Origin: an uncultured Flavobacteriales bacterium
Lineage (GTDB): Bacteria > Bacteroidota > Bacteroidia > Flavobacteriales_G > Salibacteraceae
Direction of reading: 5' to 3'
Length of the DNA: 64,000 nt
Assembly: GCA_937899835.1 (NCBI GenBank)
Contig: CALCCE010000252.1
Coordinates: 1-64,000, forward strand
Shown here one piece after another: positions 34,601 through 42,146 of this stretch; the stretch's first letter is position 1, and each line of letters opens with the position of its first letter. Under the pieces are notes generated by a model. It was not told the DNA's origin, made no database searches, and was given only the letters and a program-made list of their open reading frames with translations. The translations under genes and the position numbers were made by a program.

Positions 34601-36071
34601 TGTTGAGCTCTAATTCTTTGGCCAAAATCAAACCGTCGTTGTACCATTCCCAGAGGTTGACCTCGGTAGTTCGACAATCGGGTACAGAAATGCGGAAGAG
34701 GTTGTTGGAGGAAGTGCGCATGGCCGCAAACTGCCGGCTGCTCACCCGCGGAACGACCGATAAATTCGTCCCTGTAATTTCTCTTTTAGTCGTGGAAAAG
34801 ATCAATTCTTCTGCCGCAAATCGGTGAAGACCATCTGGAAGATCACGCTCAAAATCATTGATGACTAAATCCACATTATCCGAAAAAAGCTGCCTTGCTC
34901 TGGCAGCATTTGCATTGCTGTCTATTCGAAAACCCTGTGCCAACACGACAAAATCTTCCAATCGAATGTGTTTGGATGGCGGTGTTCCAGCTGGCTGCCA
35001 ACTAAAACCCATATTGTTGAACATCATTCGTTCGATTTCAACCGATCGCAGGTAGCGCTCAATGGCCTTATTGGGATCAACTGGCACGGCCTGAGCATTC
35101 ACCGCTGGTTCTGATCCATTCCAGCGGCCGCTTCCTGAACTCACCTCCAGGTTTTCTACCTTAAGGTGCCGATTGAGGTAGAGCTCCGCCAAATCTACGC
35201 CCATCAACGTAATGTCTTTCAGTTGAACAAAGCTGCTGTCCGTCAAGCTTTCAGGAGCCCACTTCACACCCCAGAATTCGATTTTATTTTCTGGATATCC
35301 CAACCAGAACTGTTCTACCTCCAATGTTTGCCTGCACGAATCGAGGAGTAAACGGTTGTTTCGAACGTCAACTTCAAAACTTTCAAAATCGAAAGGTACC
35401 GGTTGGTCAGCCACATGGTTAGAATCGATGCGCACTTCTTCCATAACCAGGTTGAAGTTATTGAGCGCTATACCTGGTAACGAATCTTTTCCTGCTTGTT
35501 TGACCCAAATCTTACCTTTCCGCAAAGCAAACTCCCCTACCGATACTTCCTTCAGGTAATTGGAAATGACTGGGAAGAGTCCTGGAATTTGGAAAAGGTC
35601 GTACCGATTGAGCGTATCCTGAGCCACGGGTTGTAAGAAGACCGTAAGTTCCGGACGTTGCAGATGAATGTGTTTGAGCCGAAGTTTTTGAGTGAAATAA
35701 AAGCGACTCACTCCTTCATCAACCAATTCCAAAGAAGGAAAGTATACTTCAGCAACGGCATCAGGAGCCTCACCAAGGGCCCGAAGCTCTTCCAACCGCA
35801 AAGAATCGGGGCTGATTTTTACCTCAGATAGGTAGAGTTTTTTATTGGCCAGGTCGAGCTGAATGCTATCATATTCTAAATGATACACCCGGTTGCTGTT
35901 TTCTTCCACCGCAGTTTTAAGCACCGAACCGATGATGGCATCAGAAAAGAAAAGGAAGACGAGTTGGAGTGAAACCAGCAAGAGAAGCACCCCAAGTAGG
36001 ATGCCGAGTAACCACCGGAGACCTTTTTTCCAGCGGGTAGGTTTCTTTGCTTCGGGGGCTTTCTGCTCCAT
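31632..36071 (-). CDS. Giant membrane-anchored protein, AsmA-like
   Basis: 1479 residues with a basic N-terminus and one membrane helix (about 20-48), then an extended beta-rich region without Cys-rich or enzymatic motifs. Repeating short strands with L-x-L-x and V-x-V patterns, frequent LRLEEL-like turns and periodic Asp/Ser suggest an AsmA/TamB-like elongated protein of the periplasm, a group proposed to move lipids or aid outer-membrane assembly. No alignment was made, so the family is inference. Divergent from PhoD with 196 bases between starts. Frame is clean over the full length. Confidence 0.65.
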   Translation of the reverse strand: MEQKAPEAKKPTRWKKGLRWLLGILLGVLLLLVSLQLVFLFFSDAIIGSVLKTAVEENSNRVYHLEYDSIQLDLANKKLYLSEVKISPDSLRLEELRALGEAPDAVAEVYFPSLELVDEGVSRFYFTQKLRLKHIHLQRPELTVFLQPVAQDTLNRYDLFQIPGLFPVISNYLKEVSVGEFALRKGKIWVKQAGKDSLPGIALNNFNLVMEEVRIDSNHVADQPVPFDFESFEVDVRNNRLLLDSCRQTLEVEQFWLGYPENKIEFWGVKWAPESLTDSSFVQLKDITLMGVDLAELYLNRHLKVENLEVSSGSGRWNGSEPAVNAQAVPVDPNKAIERYLRSVEIERMMFNNMGFSWQPAGTPPSKHIRLEDFVVLAQGFRIDSNANAARARQLFSDNVDLVINDFERDLPDGLHRFAAEELIFSTTKREITGTNLSVVPRVSSRQFAAMRTSSNNLFRISVPDCRTTEVNLWEWYNDGLILAKELELNSPKLVVVHRSDSIPRLNELDIRNLYPLIEGTFSSVKFQKVDLNDGQIRFEATGPSKVRNMAMNRIHIDLDRFQLDDRSYFDKEALFYSDAFKVRAGQGRLLLADSIHQLNLDNLMADSRGGRFQADAFQLAPLPELLNDSLPPDPDHGTLDLQLRKLRIDEFDYREAYYEQAFNMDLVRFEYPSVVVRGGLQPLESPKLSEMLQKRLRVPLVANYISNLAIADLEVDSANIDLFSHWQDTIPGINGEKIYLCVRDLSLDTLSLKENELLFAASDVDLRAGGYGVLLDRGRHRLLFKKLLISQDGKTIQAGRVDLRPIAKYRNLGERNVAEMELPGFRLEGIDIMRAYRDREVEVSKVMIERPEINLMLSNQEQKLSENRPQLEVDSLYRQFLEGSFENIAIDTIELAEGSIDLLRINKDNITTTSLGDISVLARQIYIDSSTALDTSRFFFAKNIDLRIRDYQNQLADSIHLLEADEIRLSTEFGGLGATNLHIHPKPEIEDWSRLYPDSIQKNLVNVFVPELNVEGIQLREAILDKRLIVDSIEVESPQVEVRRPSAPVAVQSSDGLSIDSIRNGLMNFFEEYNLGKIRFSNGFADLGTQCLPELEGEVINFMLDSNANREVERPLFADDWNIGMQNYRLPVADGNYEIQLGDLHWSTNARRLKASQVALVPATAKYDFAPQFFQQTDWINLTTEQAELVDLDFDGLFYDKRLRASELVLDSMRIEVFRDKRFPMPKNQRPKLPQQLLKELEYEVWLDSVSLKRSYAQYEEHAVGAPQAGIIYFSGMNAKFYSLTNDTAYLNAGGLSRLNAKAYVMGQGLLMATFDFDLGSANNAYTYKAQLGPMDLVHFNPMMENLAFVKIKKGRIKSMDFNVTANDDFAIGRMRLYYRNLKVNLIDPNKDKPGFKRSVGSAFANSFVVNTANPNYIFPRTGNIYFERRASRSIFNYWAYTAFSGLKSSVGHKTLLKKPGKRSQFIDRVKFKSYSWE

Positions 36072-36103
36072 CGTTTACCCGCTTTAAACGGGCAGTAAAA
36101 CTA

Positions 36104-36133
36104 CAAAACTCTTTATTATAGAAGCTTTTCAAT
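36104..36133 (-). promoter_or_regulatory. Putative promoter for the AsmA-like gene
   Basis: On the minus strand ATTG (36130-36133), 18 bases, then GAGTTTTG (36104-36111), each one base off consensus. The leader would be about 27 bases before the ATG at 36071. Confidence 0.4.
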
Positions 36134-36161
36134 TTTAAAGGATAAAAACCGACCTGTGAAC

Positions 36162-36177
36162 AGGGGTAAAAACCCCT
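36162..36177. repeat. Hairpin between divergent genes
   Basis: AGGGGT-AAAA-ACCCCT, perfect 6-bp arms with a 4-base loop in the region between the AsmA-like and PhoD genes. Purpose unknown. Confidence 0.5.
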
Positions 36178-36267
36178 TGATTGGCTCACCAACAATAAAC
36201 TTTTGGTAACTCAGTGGGCAGCTCTTTCCTAGTAAGAATGGTTATTTTCGCCAAAAATTGGTCCACA

Positions 36268-37596
36268 ATGCGCGTCATTCTTCTTTCCTGGTTTATGTTT
36301 TCGATTTCACTGTTCGTAGCGGCCCAACATCCCTTGTTGCAATCTGGCCCAATGAATGGATACTCCGAAATGCGTGAGGTATTGGTTTGGGTACAAACCA
36401 AACAACCGGCTGCGGTTCAGTTGGTTTATTGGCTACCCGCAACCCCCGAAAGCACATTTAAATCAGCAACCGTGAATACGCTATCGCCAACCGCATTTAC
36501 GGCAAAACTTATTGCAGATCAGGTAGAACCTGGTAATCGCTACAATTACGCCCTAGAGATTGATGGTGAACGGGTGAAACTGCCCTACTCCTGCTCATTT
36601 GAATCGCAACCCTTGTGGCAACACCGTACCGACCCGCCTGCCTTTACCTGTGCCTTGGGAAGCTGTTCTTATATTAACGAGGAGCCCTACGACCGTCCTG
36701 GGAAAGGGTATGGTGGTGATTACCAAATCTTTGAGTCGATTCATAAGAAATCGCCCAATCTTATGCTGTGGATGGGCGACAACATTTACTTCCGAGAGGC
36801 CGACTGGTATTCAAGAACCGGAATGGTAAAACGATACACGCATACCCGCTCGACCAAGGAAATGCAACCATTACTGGCCAGTACGCACCATTTCGCAGTT
36901 TGGGACGACCACGATTTTGGTCCTAACAATTCGAACCGAAGCTTTATTCGGAAAGACCTCAGCTACGAAATTTTCAAATTGTTTTGGGGCAATCCTACTT
37001 TCGGAGTGGACCATCAGGGAGGAGTCACCAGCCAATTTTTATATTACGACATTGAATTTTTCTTGTTGGACAACCGCTACTTCAGAACCCCCAACCGGAG
37101 AACTACGGTGGAGAAAACCATTTTGGGGCAGCATCAAATCGAATGGTTGATCGATGCGCTTAAAACTTCCCGATCACCCTTTAAAATGGTAGTTATTGGT
37201 GGCCAATTCTTGAACAGTGAAGCGGTGGCAGAAAACTATGCCAACCTCAAGGAGGAGCGTCAAATGATCTTGGATCGGATCAAAGAAGAGCAGATTCATG
37301 GGGTAATTTTCCTCACCGGCGACCGGCACCATAGTGAGTTGAGCAAGTTGAGTTTGGAGGAGGGATTGCCAGTGTATGACCTTACTGTATCTCCACTGAC
37401 CGCAGGTTCTAATACTGCAGAAAGATTGGCCAATGAACCCAATGCCAACCGAGTGGAGGGAACACTGGTAACGCAGCGCAATTTTGGATTGCTATCTTTT
37501 TCAGGTCCTTTTCGCGACCGAAAAATGTTGATGGAAGTATTCGACTCTAATGGCGAACTTCTTTGGAAACGGGAGGTAAGTGAGAAAGAAATGTAG
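36268..37596 (+). CDS. PhoD-like metallophosphatase
   Basis: 442 residues: signal peptide (about 1-20, ending in AAQ), Fn3-like N-terminal domain (about 25-115), and a metallophosphatase core with metal-binding motifs WMGDN, WDDHDFGPNN, and TGDRHHSEL, as in alkaline phosphatase D. The enzyme would cleave phosphoesters outside the inner membrane. The ATG at 36268 begins the signal peptide; longer in-frame starts (36214, 36241) are less likely. Confidence 0.9.
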   Translation: MRVILLSWFMFSISLFVAAQHPLLQSGPMNGYSEMREVLVWVQTKQPAAVQLVYWLPATPESTFKSATVNTLSPTAFTAKLIADQVEPGNRYNYALEIDGERVKLPYSCSFESQPLWQHRTDPPAFTCALGSCSYINEEPYDRPGKGYGGDYQIFESIHKKSPNLMLWMGDNIYFREADWYSRTGMVKRYTHTRSTKEMQPLLASTHHFAVWDDHDFGPNNSNRSFIRKDLSYEIFKLFWGNPTFGVDHQGGVTSQFLYYDIEFFLLDNRYFRTPNRRTTVEKTILGQHQIEWLIDALKTSRSPFKMVVIGGQFLNSEAVAENYANLKEERQMILDRIKEEQIHGVIFLTGDRHHSELSKLSLEEGLPVYDLTVSPLTAGSNTAERLANEPNANRVEGTLVTQRNFGLLSFSGPFRDRKMLMEVFDSNGELLWKREVSEKEM

Positions 37597-37684
37597 CTTT
37601 CTTGGGTCAAGAGCTTTCACTTACCCAGAATGACGGAAGGCTTAGAAATGGCCTAATCCATAGATGCAAACACAAAAGAGGTAA

Positions 37685-38107
37685 CTATTCCTGCTTGGGT
37701 AAATCCTCAGAAACAGAATCCACTATCTCTTCGTCGGTTTCGGCCTCTACCGAAACCAGTCCTTCCGACTCTTCGGCGTCATATACTACCGATTCCGCAT
37801 TGGAATGCTCTGTATGGTTGGTTGTAAAGTCGGGAGGAGCCGGTGGCAACACCTCGACATTTGCCTGGATTTCCAGCTTTTGGTAATGTCCTCCAAGTTC
37901 TACAATAGCATGATATTCCCCGTCACGGTAAATTTCAAACTGTTGTGGTGATTCTTCTCGATGACCACCACGATACTGATAGGATTGCCCTTCTCGGTAC
38001 CTGTTCAATTGCTTGGTATCCAAAAGCATAACTCGTGTAGGCAGGCTAAAATGAAGGAGTAATCGCTCACCTTTTCGAGCTTTAATGGGACAGCGTAGAT
38101 ACTTCAT
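37685..38107 (-). CDS. DUF1883 domain protein with acidic tail
   Basis: 140 residues. The N-terminal 75 residues fit DUF1883: basic start, VMLLD, the central YREGQSYQYRGG motif and HAIVELGGH. The C-terminal part (about 85-140) is acidic and repetitive in Glu, Ser and Val, so probably unfolded. Cytosolic; function unknown. Its 5' region has competing inverted repeats (38182-38240). Confidence 0.78.
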   Translation of the reverse strand: MKYLRCPIKARKGERLLLHFSLPTRVMLLDTKQLNRYREGQSYQYRGGHREESPQQFEIYRDGEYHAIVELGGHYQKLEIQANVEVLPPAPPDFTTNHTEHSNAESVVYDAEESEGLVSVEAETDEEIVDSVSEDLPKQE

Positions 38108-38181
38108 GAATGAATTTGATTCTAATTAGGCTATTGCCAATTTAGGTAAAATCAGATAAGATTGCAATGCGTAAAAAGCCG

Positions 38182-38240
38182 TTTTATTTGGCAACAACCC
38201 ATAACCGCTCAAAAACGCCAAATAAAATTTTGCGTTTGGC
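38182..38240. promoter_or_regulatory. Overlapping inverted repeats upstream of DUF1883
   Basis: TTTTATTTGGC (38182-38192) and GCCAAATAAAA (38217-38227) are perfect 11-bp arms. The same right arm also overlaps AAACGC (38213-38218), which pairs with GCGTTT (38232-38237), and GCCAAA, which pairs with TTTGGC (38235-38240). The two hairpins exclude each other. On the minus strand they would lie in the leader if transcription starts near 38255 (box TAATTTTC). Confidence 0.5.
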
Positions 38241-38383
38241 TAAAAAATCAAAACAAAAGAAAATTAACTTGTAAATAGGCCATTGGAATAGGGTGACCGA
38301 CCTAATTAAATGGGAGTAAAAGGATCAAAAGCGCACTTTAGAAACGCTTCCACCACTAAAATTTTAGACTTCTCGATGGTGAC

Positions 38384-39184
38384 TTATTGGCCTACCGGAG
38401 TTCCGTCAGCGTTCCACTCTTGTACCGATCCAGAGACTACTTTACCGTTTTCGTACCGAAAAGTAGTTTTTAGCTGCCCATTCTCGTGCCACCACTGCCA
38501 CTCTCCAACGGGCACATCCGATTCATAGTGCATTTGATAAATCAATTGACCATTGGGGTACCATTCTTTCCAGGTACCGTCTTTTATGCCTTGTCTACTG
38601 CAATCGGCCCCAGTGTAATTTTCGGTTTTTACAGTAGTTCCCTGTTCACTGTATTCGGTCCACTTCAAATAATAACAGGAACTGTCCGCATAAAGTCGTT
38701 CGAAAGATTGATGATTGCCTGGTCGATCGATTCTAAACCAATCGGTGCCGTTTACCAAAGTGCCTTTATGATAGGTTTTCTCTAAGGGTCTTCCGGCCTC
38801 AGTAAAGTATTTAAAATGGCCGTGCAAGTGCCCCTGCATGGTGACAAATTCTCCTTTAAGTTGCTGATTAGGGTACCACTCCCTGGAACGAAACGTGGTA
38901 GAATCGGTAGGCAGAAAAGACCGTTCCCACATTTTCAATCCTGGTGCAAACATGTAATAAGCGGTTTCGTAAGTTTTTCTTCCTTTTTTAAAAACCTGAA
39001 GTAGCCGGAGGTTTCCATTAGGGTACCATTGATAAGCCTGGCCGTCCATAAGGCCGTCTACAAATGTTGTCTTCGACTTAAGCTGTCCGCCATCATAATA
39101 GGTAGCATGTTCCTTTTTTTCCTGGGCATTCAACATCCCATTTGAAAAAAGCAGCATCAGCAAAATCAACCGGGATGGCATCAT
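38384..39184 (-). CDS. YwqK/MORN-like repeat protein, secreted
   Basis: 266 residues, signal peptide (about 1-20, ending NAQ), then repeats of the YwqK/MORN type: YYDGGQLKSKTTFVDG, QWYPNGNLRL, EWYPNQQLKGEF, EWYPNGQLIYQ, WWHENGQLKTTF, EWNADG. Such repeats appear as antitoxin-like or surface proteins in Bacteroidota. The ATG at 39184 overlaps the preceding stop as ATGA, fixing the start and coupling translation. Confidence 0.87.
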   Translation of the reverse strand: MMPSRLILLMLLFSNGMLNAQEKKEHATYYDGGQLKSKTTFVDGLMDGQAYQWYPNGNLRLLQVFKKGRKTYETAYYMFAPGLKMWERSFLPTDSTTFRSREWYPNQQLKGEFVTMQGHLHGHFKYFTEAGRPLEKTYHKGTLVNGTDWFRIDRPGNHQSFERLYADSSCYYLKWTEYSEQGTTVKTENYTGADCSRQGIKDGTWKEWYPNGQLIYQMHYESDVPVGEWQWWHENGQLKTTFRYENGKVVSGSVQEWNADGTPVGQ

Positions 39185-40656
39185 ACCTTTTGCAGGCGTT
39201 TCAAAAAGAAAATCTCTGATCGTTGCCCCTTTTGGCGCCCAGGTTTGGTTTGGATTCCCCAACTCAACCAATAAGTTCCAAACCAATGAGCCGAATCGAA
39301 AATGGCGCCCACTTCGTTTTGATTAAGCGGATAGGGTGAAAATTGCAAGGGGTCGGACCGAAATGCTCTTGTTCTTACCGAATCGATGTTGAGCACCACA
39401 ATCCGGTTGCCGGAAGGAAACTCCAATTGCAATTTTTCCTGCAATTCGCGAACATGCACCCGATGGCGCAGGCTGATGCTTTTTGAGCTTTCCATAGGCA
39501 AAATGTAGTGCCACAAAAGTTGGCCCTTCTGATCGATACTTGCGACCAACGTATGTGTAAAACGATAGCCATCAAATATCTCACGAGTAGCCACCACTGG
39601 TTGACCATTGGCTCCGGTAGCCATGTAGGTTTCGGTGCGATAGGTTCGGTGATAAGCTTCGGCAATAATCACCCATTGTCCTTGGTAATCCTTGATGGGA
39701 TGGAGCAAGAATTGATGCCGGTCAGAAAGGGGTTCTCGCAAATTGGGAGGCTCATTGGGATCTTGACGTGCTTTTAGTGCTTCCTGGCGATTGTTCATTG
39801 GCGTACGGCCCAATTCTTTCAGAGGATAATACTCCATAAAATCCACTGACTCTTGTTGAATACCAGCCAAAAACAACCCTTTCACAGCCTTGGAACGGGG
39901 TTCGCTCCAGGTTCCGAAAAGCAACTCACGGCCGTCTTCTACCCGGTGTACCGACCCGGTGTGCAAACTGTGCTCATCATCATCGTTGGCAAAGGTGATT
40001 TCACCTAAACTTTTTCCGTTGGGTCCAAACTGCAACACTTTTAAATGACAGGCATTTTGATGGCACTGCCGTACAAAGCCTCTTACCCGTTGTTGGCTGG
40101 TATCGGCTCTCAGCCCTTCCAGGCTTTGATTTTTTCCTACTCCTGGTAGTTGTACTTGCTGGCGCTTATTTTCAGGATCAATCACTGCCAGAAAGGGAGT
40201 TTTCTTAAAGGCGCCACCCAAATACACCATACCATTCATCACCTGCATGCTTTCAATGGCTGCCCCAGGAATCAAGTTTCCTTGATGCTTTTGCACTTCC
40301 TGAGACAGGTGATTGGCATAAATTAAGGTATAGCTTCCTTTGCGTTCATCCCGAAACAACAAGGCTACACCCTGATGATCTTGTTCCCACTTGGAAAATT
40401 TTTGCCGATTGGGAACATTGGTTTCTGTTTTCCAGGATTCTTCCAGATTCGCATTAAAGCCAGTAATTTCCCAAACCTGTCGTCGAGAGCTTTTGCGCGA
40501 ATTGTGGGCTGAAAGTAACACCCCTTTGGTGCCCATAGTAGCTACTACCCAGGTCTGGTAACCACTGGTTGAGAACTCTACAAAAGTAGAATCGGAGGAT
40601 TGTGTATACCCCGTCAAAGAGGTAAACAGAATAATAATGGGTAGAAGCAGGCGCAT
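39181..40656 (-). CDS. Secreted hypothetical protein
   Basis: 491 residues with a signal peptide (MRLLLPIIILFTSL...YTQ). The rest resembles a large beta-rich, possibly propeller-like, extracellular protein with no recognised motif. The ATG at 40656 is chosen because a -7 box ends at 40682; an ATG at 40677 would be at the transcription start. First gene of a two-gene operon with the YwqK protein. Confidence 0.75.
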   Translation of the reverse strand: MRLLLPIIILFTSLTGYTQSSDSTFVEFSTSGYQTWVVATMGTKGVLLSAHNSRKSSRRQVWEITGFNANLEESWKTETNVPNRQKFSKWEQDHQGVALLFRDERKGSYTLIYANHLSQEVQKHQGNLIPGAAIESMQVMNGMVYLGGAFKKTPFLAVIDPENKRQQVQLPGVGKNQSLEGLRADTSQQRVRGFVRQCHQNACHLKVLQFGPNGKSLGEITFANDDDEHSLHTGSVHRVEDGRELLFGTWSEPRSKAVKGLFLAGIQQESVDFMEYYPLKELGRTPMNNRQEALKARQDPNEPPNLREPLSDRHQFLLHPIKDYQGQWVIIAEAYHRTYRTETYMATGANGQPVVATREIFDGYRFTHTLVASIDQKGQLLWHYILPMESSKSISLRHRVHVRELQEKLQLEFPSGNRIVVLNIDSVRTRAFRSDPLQFSPYPLNQNEVGAIFDSAHWFGTYWLSWGIQTKPGRQKGQRSEIFFLKRLQKV

Positions 40657-40681
40657 ATGAAAGCGGAAAATTTCCACTTAA

Positions 40682-40713
40682 CAAAGGTAGCGGCCAACCT
40701 CCACCCTACCAAA
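40682..40713 (-). promoter_or_regulatory. Promoter for the secreted YwqK operon
   Basis: On the minus strand TTTG (40710-40713), 20 bases, then TACCTTTG (40682-40689), a perfect -7 box. Confidence 0.6.
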
Positions 40714-40743
40714 ATAGCTTTCCGTTTGTTTGAAATGCAACAA

Positions 40744-41655
40744 TCAGTGGCGAACAATTAACTTTTCAACCACCGGTAAATATCCCGTCTCTTTCCAACG
40801 AAGGAAGTAGATACCTGACGGTAAATCTGCTAAGGACAAAGGAATGGTAGATTCGGAAATTGGGGTCGCCCAAACCTCCTTCCCCAACACATTGTGTAAT
40901 TGAAGTGTTCCAGCTGCCTCTTGAGGAACAGTTATCGTAACCTCATCGTTTGCCGGATTAGGAAATACTTGCAATTCGCTTTCGACAATGGTTTCGGCCA
41001 CTGAGGTAACCGATGAATCCAGGGCCAGTCCATCAATTTGCAAGACACTGTTGTTGGCGGCATTGGCCGAGTCGCTGGATAAAATGTGAACCACCAGAGA
41101 GTCTGGTGTAGTGCCGGGAAGCAAGGTTTGCAGGACCAGAGAAAAAGTGGTGAAATTGGCGGTTGGGCCCAAGGTAACTTTACCATAGGCTACCGTATCG
41201 GACACTTGCGTTGCTGTGTTCCACTTCTTCGTCCAAACCTCTACAAGGGCAACATCGCCGGCTTGACCGGCAGTGTATTGATACATTCCGGTTAGGCCCG
41301 TAGCGGCTCCGGTATAGGGAGTTCCAGCATCGTGTAAGGTTGGTGAATACTGACTAAAATTTAAACCTGTGGTTCCGTTGACCAACACCGCAGGTGCTAC
41401 ATCACCAAATATGCCAATGGTTCGCATTTCAGCCACAAACATACCGTCAGGGGCATTGCCTTCCTGACGAACACCCGCAGCAATAAATTCTGTAGTTGCA
41501 TTGCTCGTGGTCCAATCGGTTGGAAACATCCAATCAAAGGGAGGTGCCTGGCCCGAAGGGCTCCAATTTTCAAAGCTTGGATTAAGAAGGTTTTGCCCTA
41601 ATCCCTGAAATGCAATGAGCGTTAAAAAGAGGGTTGTTGAGAAGATCAGTCGCAT
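40744..41655 (-). CDS. Secreted T9SS cargo protein
   Basis: 303 residues: signal peptide (1-20), a beta-sandwich-like domain starting NLLNPSFENW, which is a carbohydrate-binding-module style opening, and a T9SS type A sorting domain (about 230-303) with QVFPNPANDEVTITV and LPSGIYFLRWKETG. The first domain is not assigned further. Its 3' end is within 84 bases of the secreted operon promoter. Confidence 0.87.
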   Translation of the reverse strand: MRLIFSTTLFLTLIAFQGLGQNLLNPSFENWSPSGQAPPFDWMFPTDWTTSNATTEFIAAGVRQEGNAPDGMFVAEMRTIGIFGDVAPAVLVNGTTGLNFSQYSPTLHDAGTPYTGAATGLTGMYQYTAGQAGDVALVEVWTKKWNTATQVSDTVAYGKVTLGPTANFTTFSLVLQTLLPGTTPDSLVVHILSSDSANAANNSVLQIDGLALDSSVTSVAETIVESELQVFPNPANDEVTITVPQEAAGTLQLHNVLGKEVWATPISESTIPLSLADLPSGIYFLRWKETGYLPVVEKLIVRH

Positions 41656-41739
41656 TCTATTTCGTTGTTGTTGTTAACAATGAAGGATGAATGCGGAGTA
41701 AAAAGGGTTGCACCGCCACCATAGGTCTCGGCAATCTTT

Positions 41740-42099
41740 CTATACTAAAGGGATAGCGTCACGGCTCCCGTTGAGCAGGTTGGGCTTTCCGTTCATTGGA
41801 GGACCATCTGCCCCCATGGTAATGGTTGTTCCAAGTACGTCATTCTGATTTTTGTCCGTACCTACCAATATCAATTGCCGATGACCTTCTTGATCTTGTG
41901 CATAGTAAATCCTGATACCTACTACAGCAGGTTGCCTCAGTATTTTCAACAGTTTTTCAGTTCCAAAAAAACTGGCTCTAATATGCTCTGGATTAACTAT
42001 TCGGAAATTCTCGGTCCACTCGGCAGCCAAACGAGGATCTACCTCGGTGCCTTCGGTTCCTTCAAATGTCATTTGAATAAAAGGGTTATGTCGATTCAA
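41740..42099 (-). CDS. Small hypothetical protein
   Basis: 119 residues, soluble, without signal peptide. A conserved-looking segment AVVGIRIYYAQDQEGHRQLI and VGTDKNQNDVL, followed by a Gly/Asp/Pro-rich end. Small proteins of this pattern occur in Bacteroidota, function unknown. ATG at residue 10 is an alternative start. Lies between the T9SS cargo and TraB genes on the same strand. Confidence 0.7.
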   Translation of the reverse strand: MNRHNPFIQMTFEGTEGTEVDPRLAAEWTENFRIVNPEHIRASFFGTEKLLKILRQPAVVGIRIYYAQDQEGHRQLILVGTDKNQNDVLGTTITMGADGPPMNGKPNLLNGSRDAIPLV

Positions 42100-42146
42100 T
42101 CCTTAGAACATGAGCGTTCTTTCGGACATCTCTAAGATAAGCAGAA

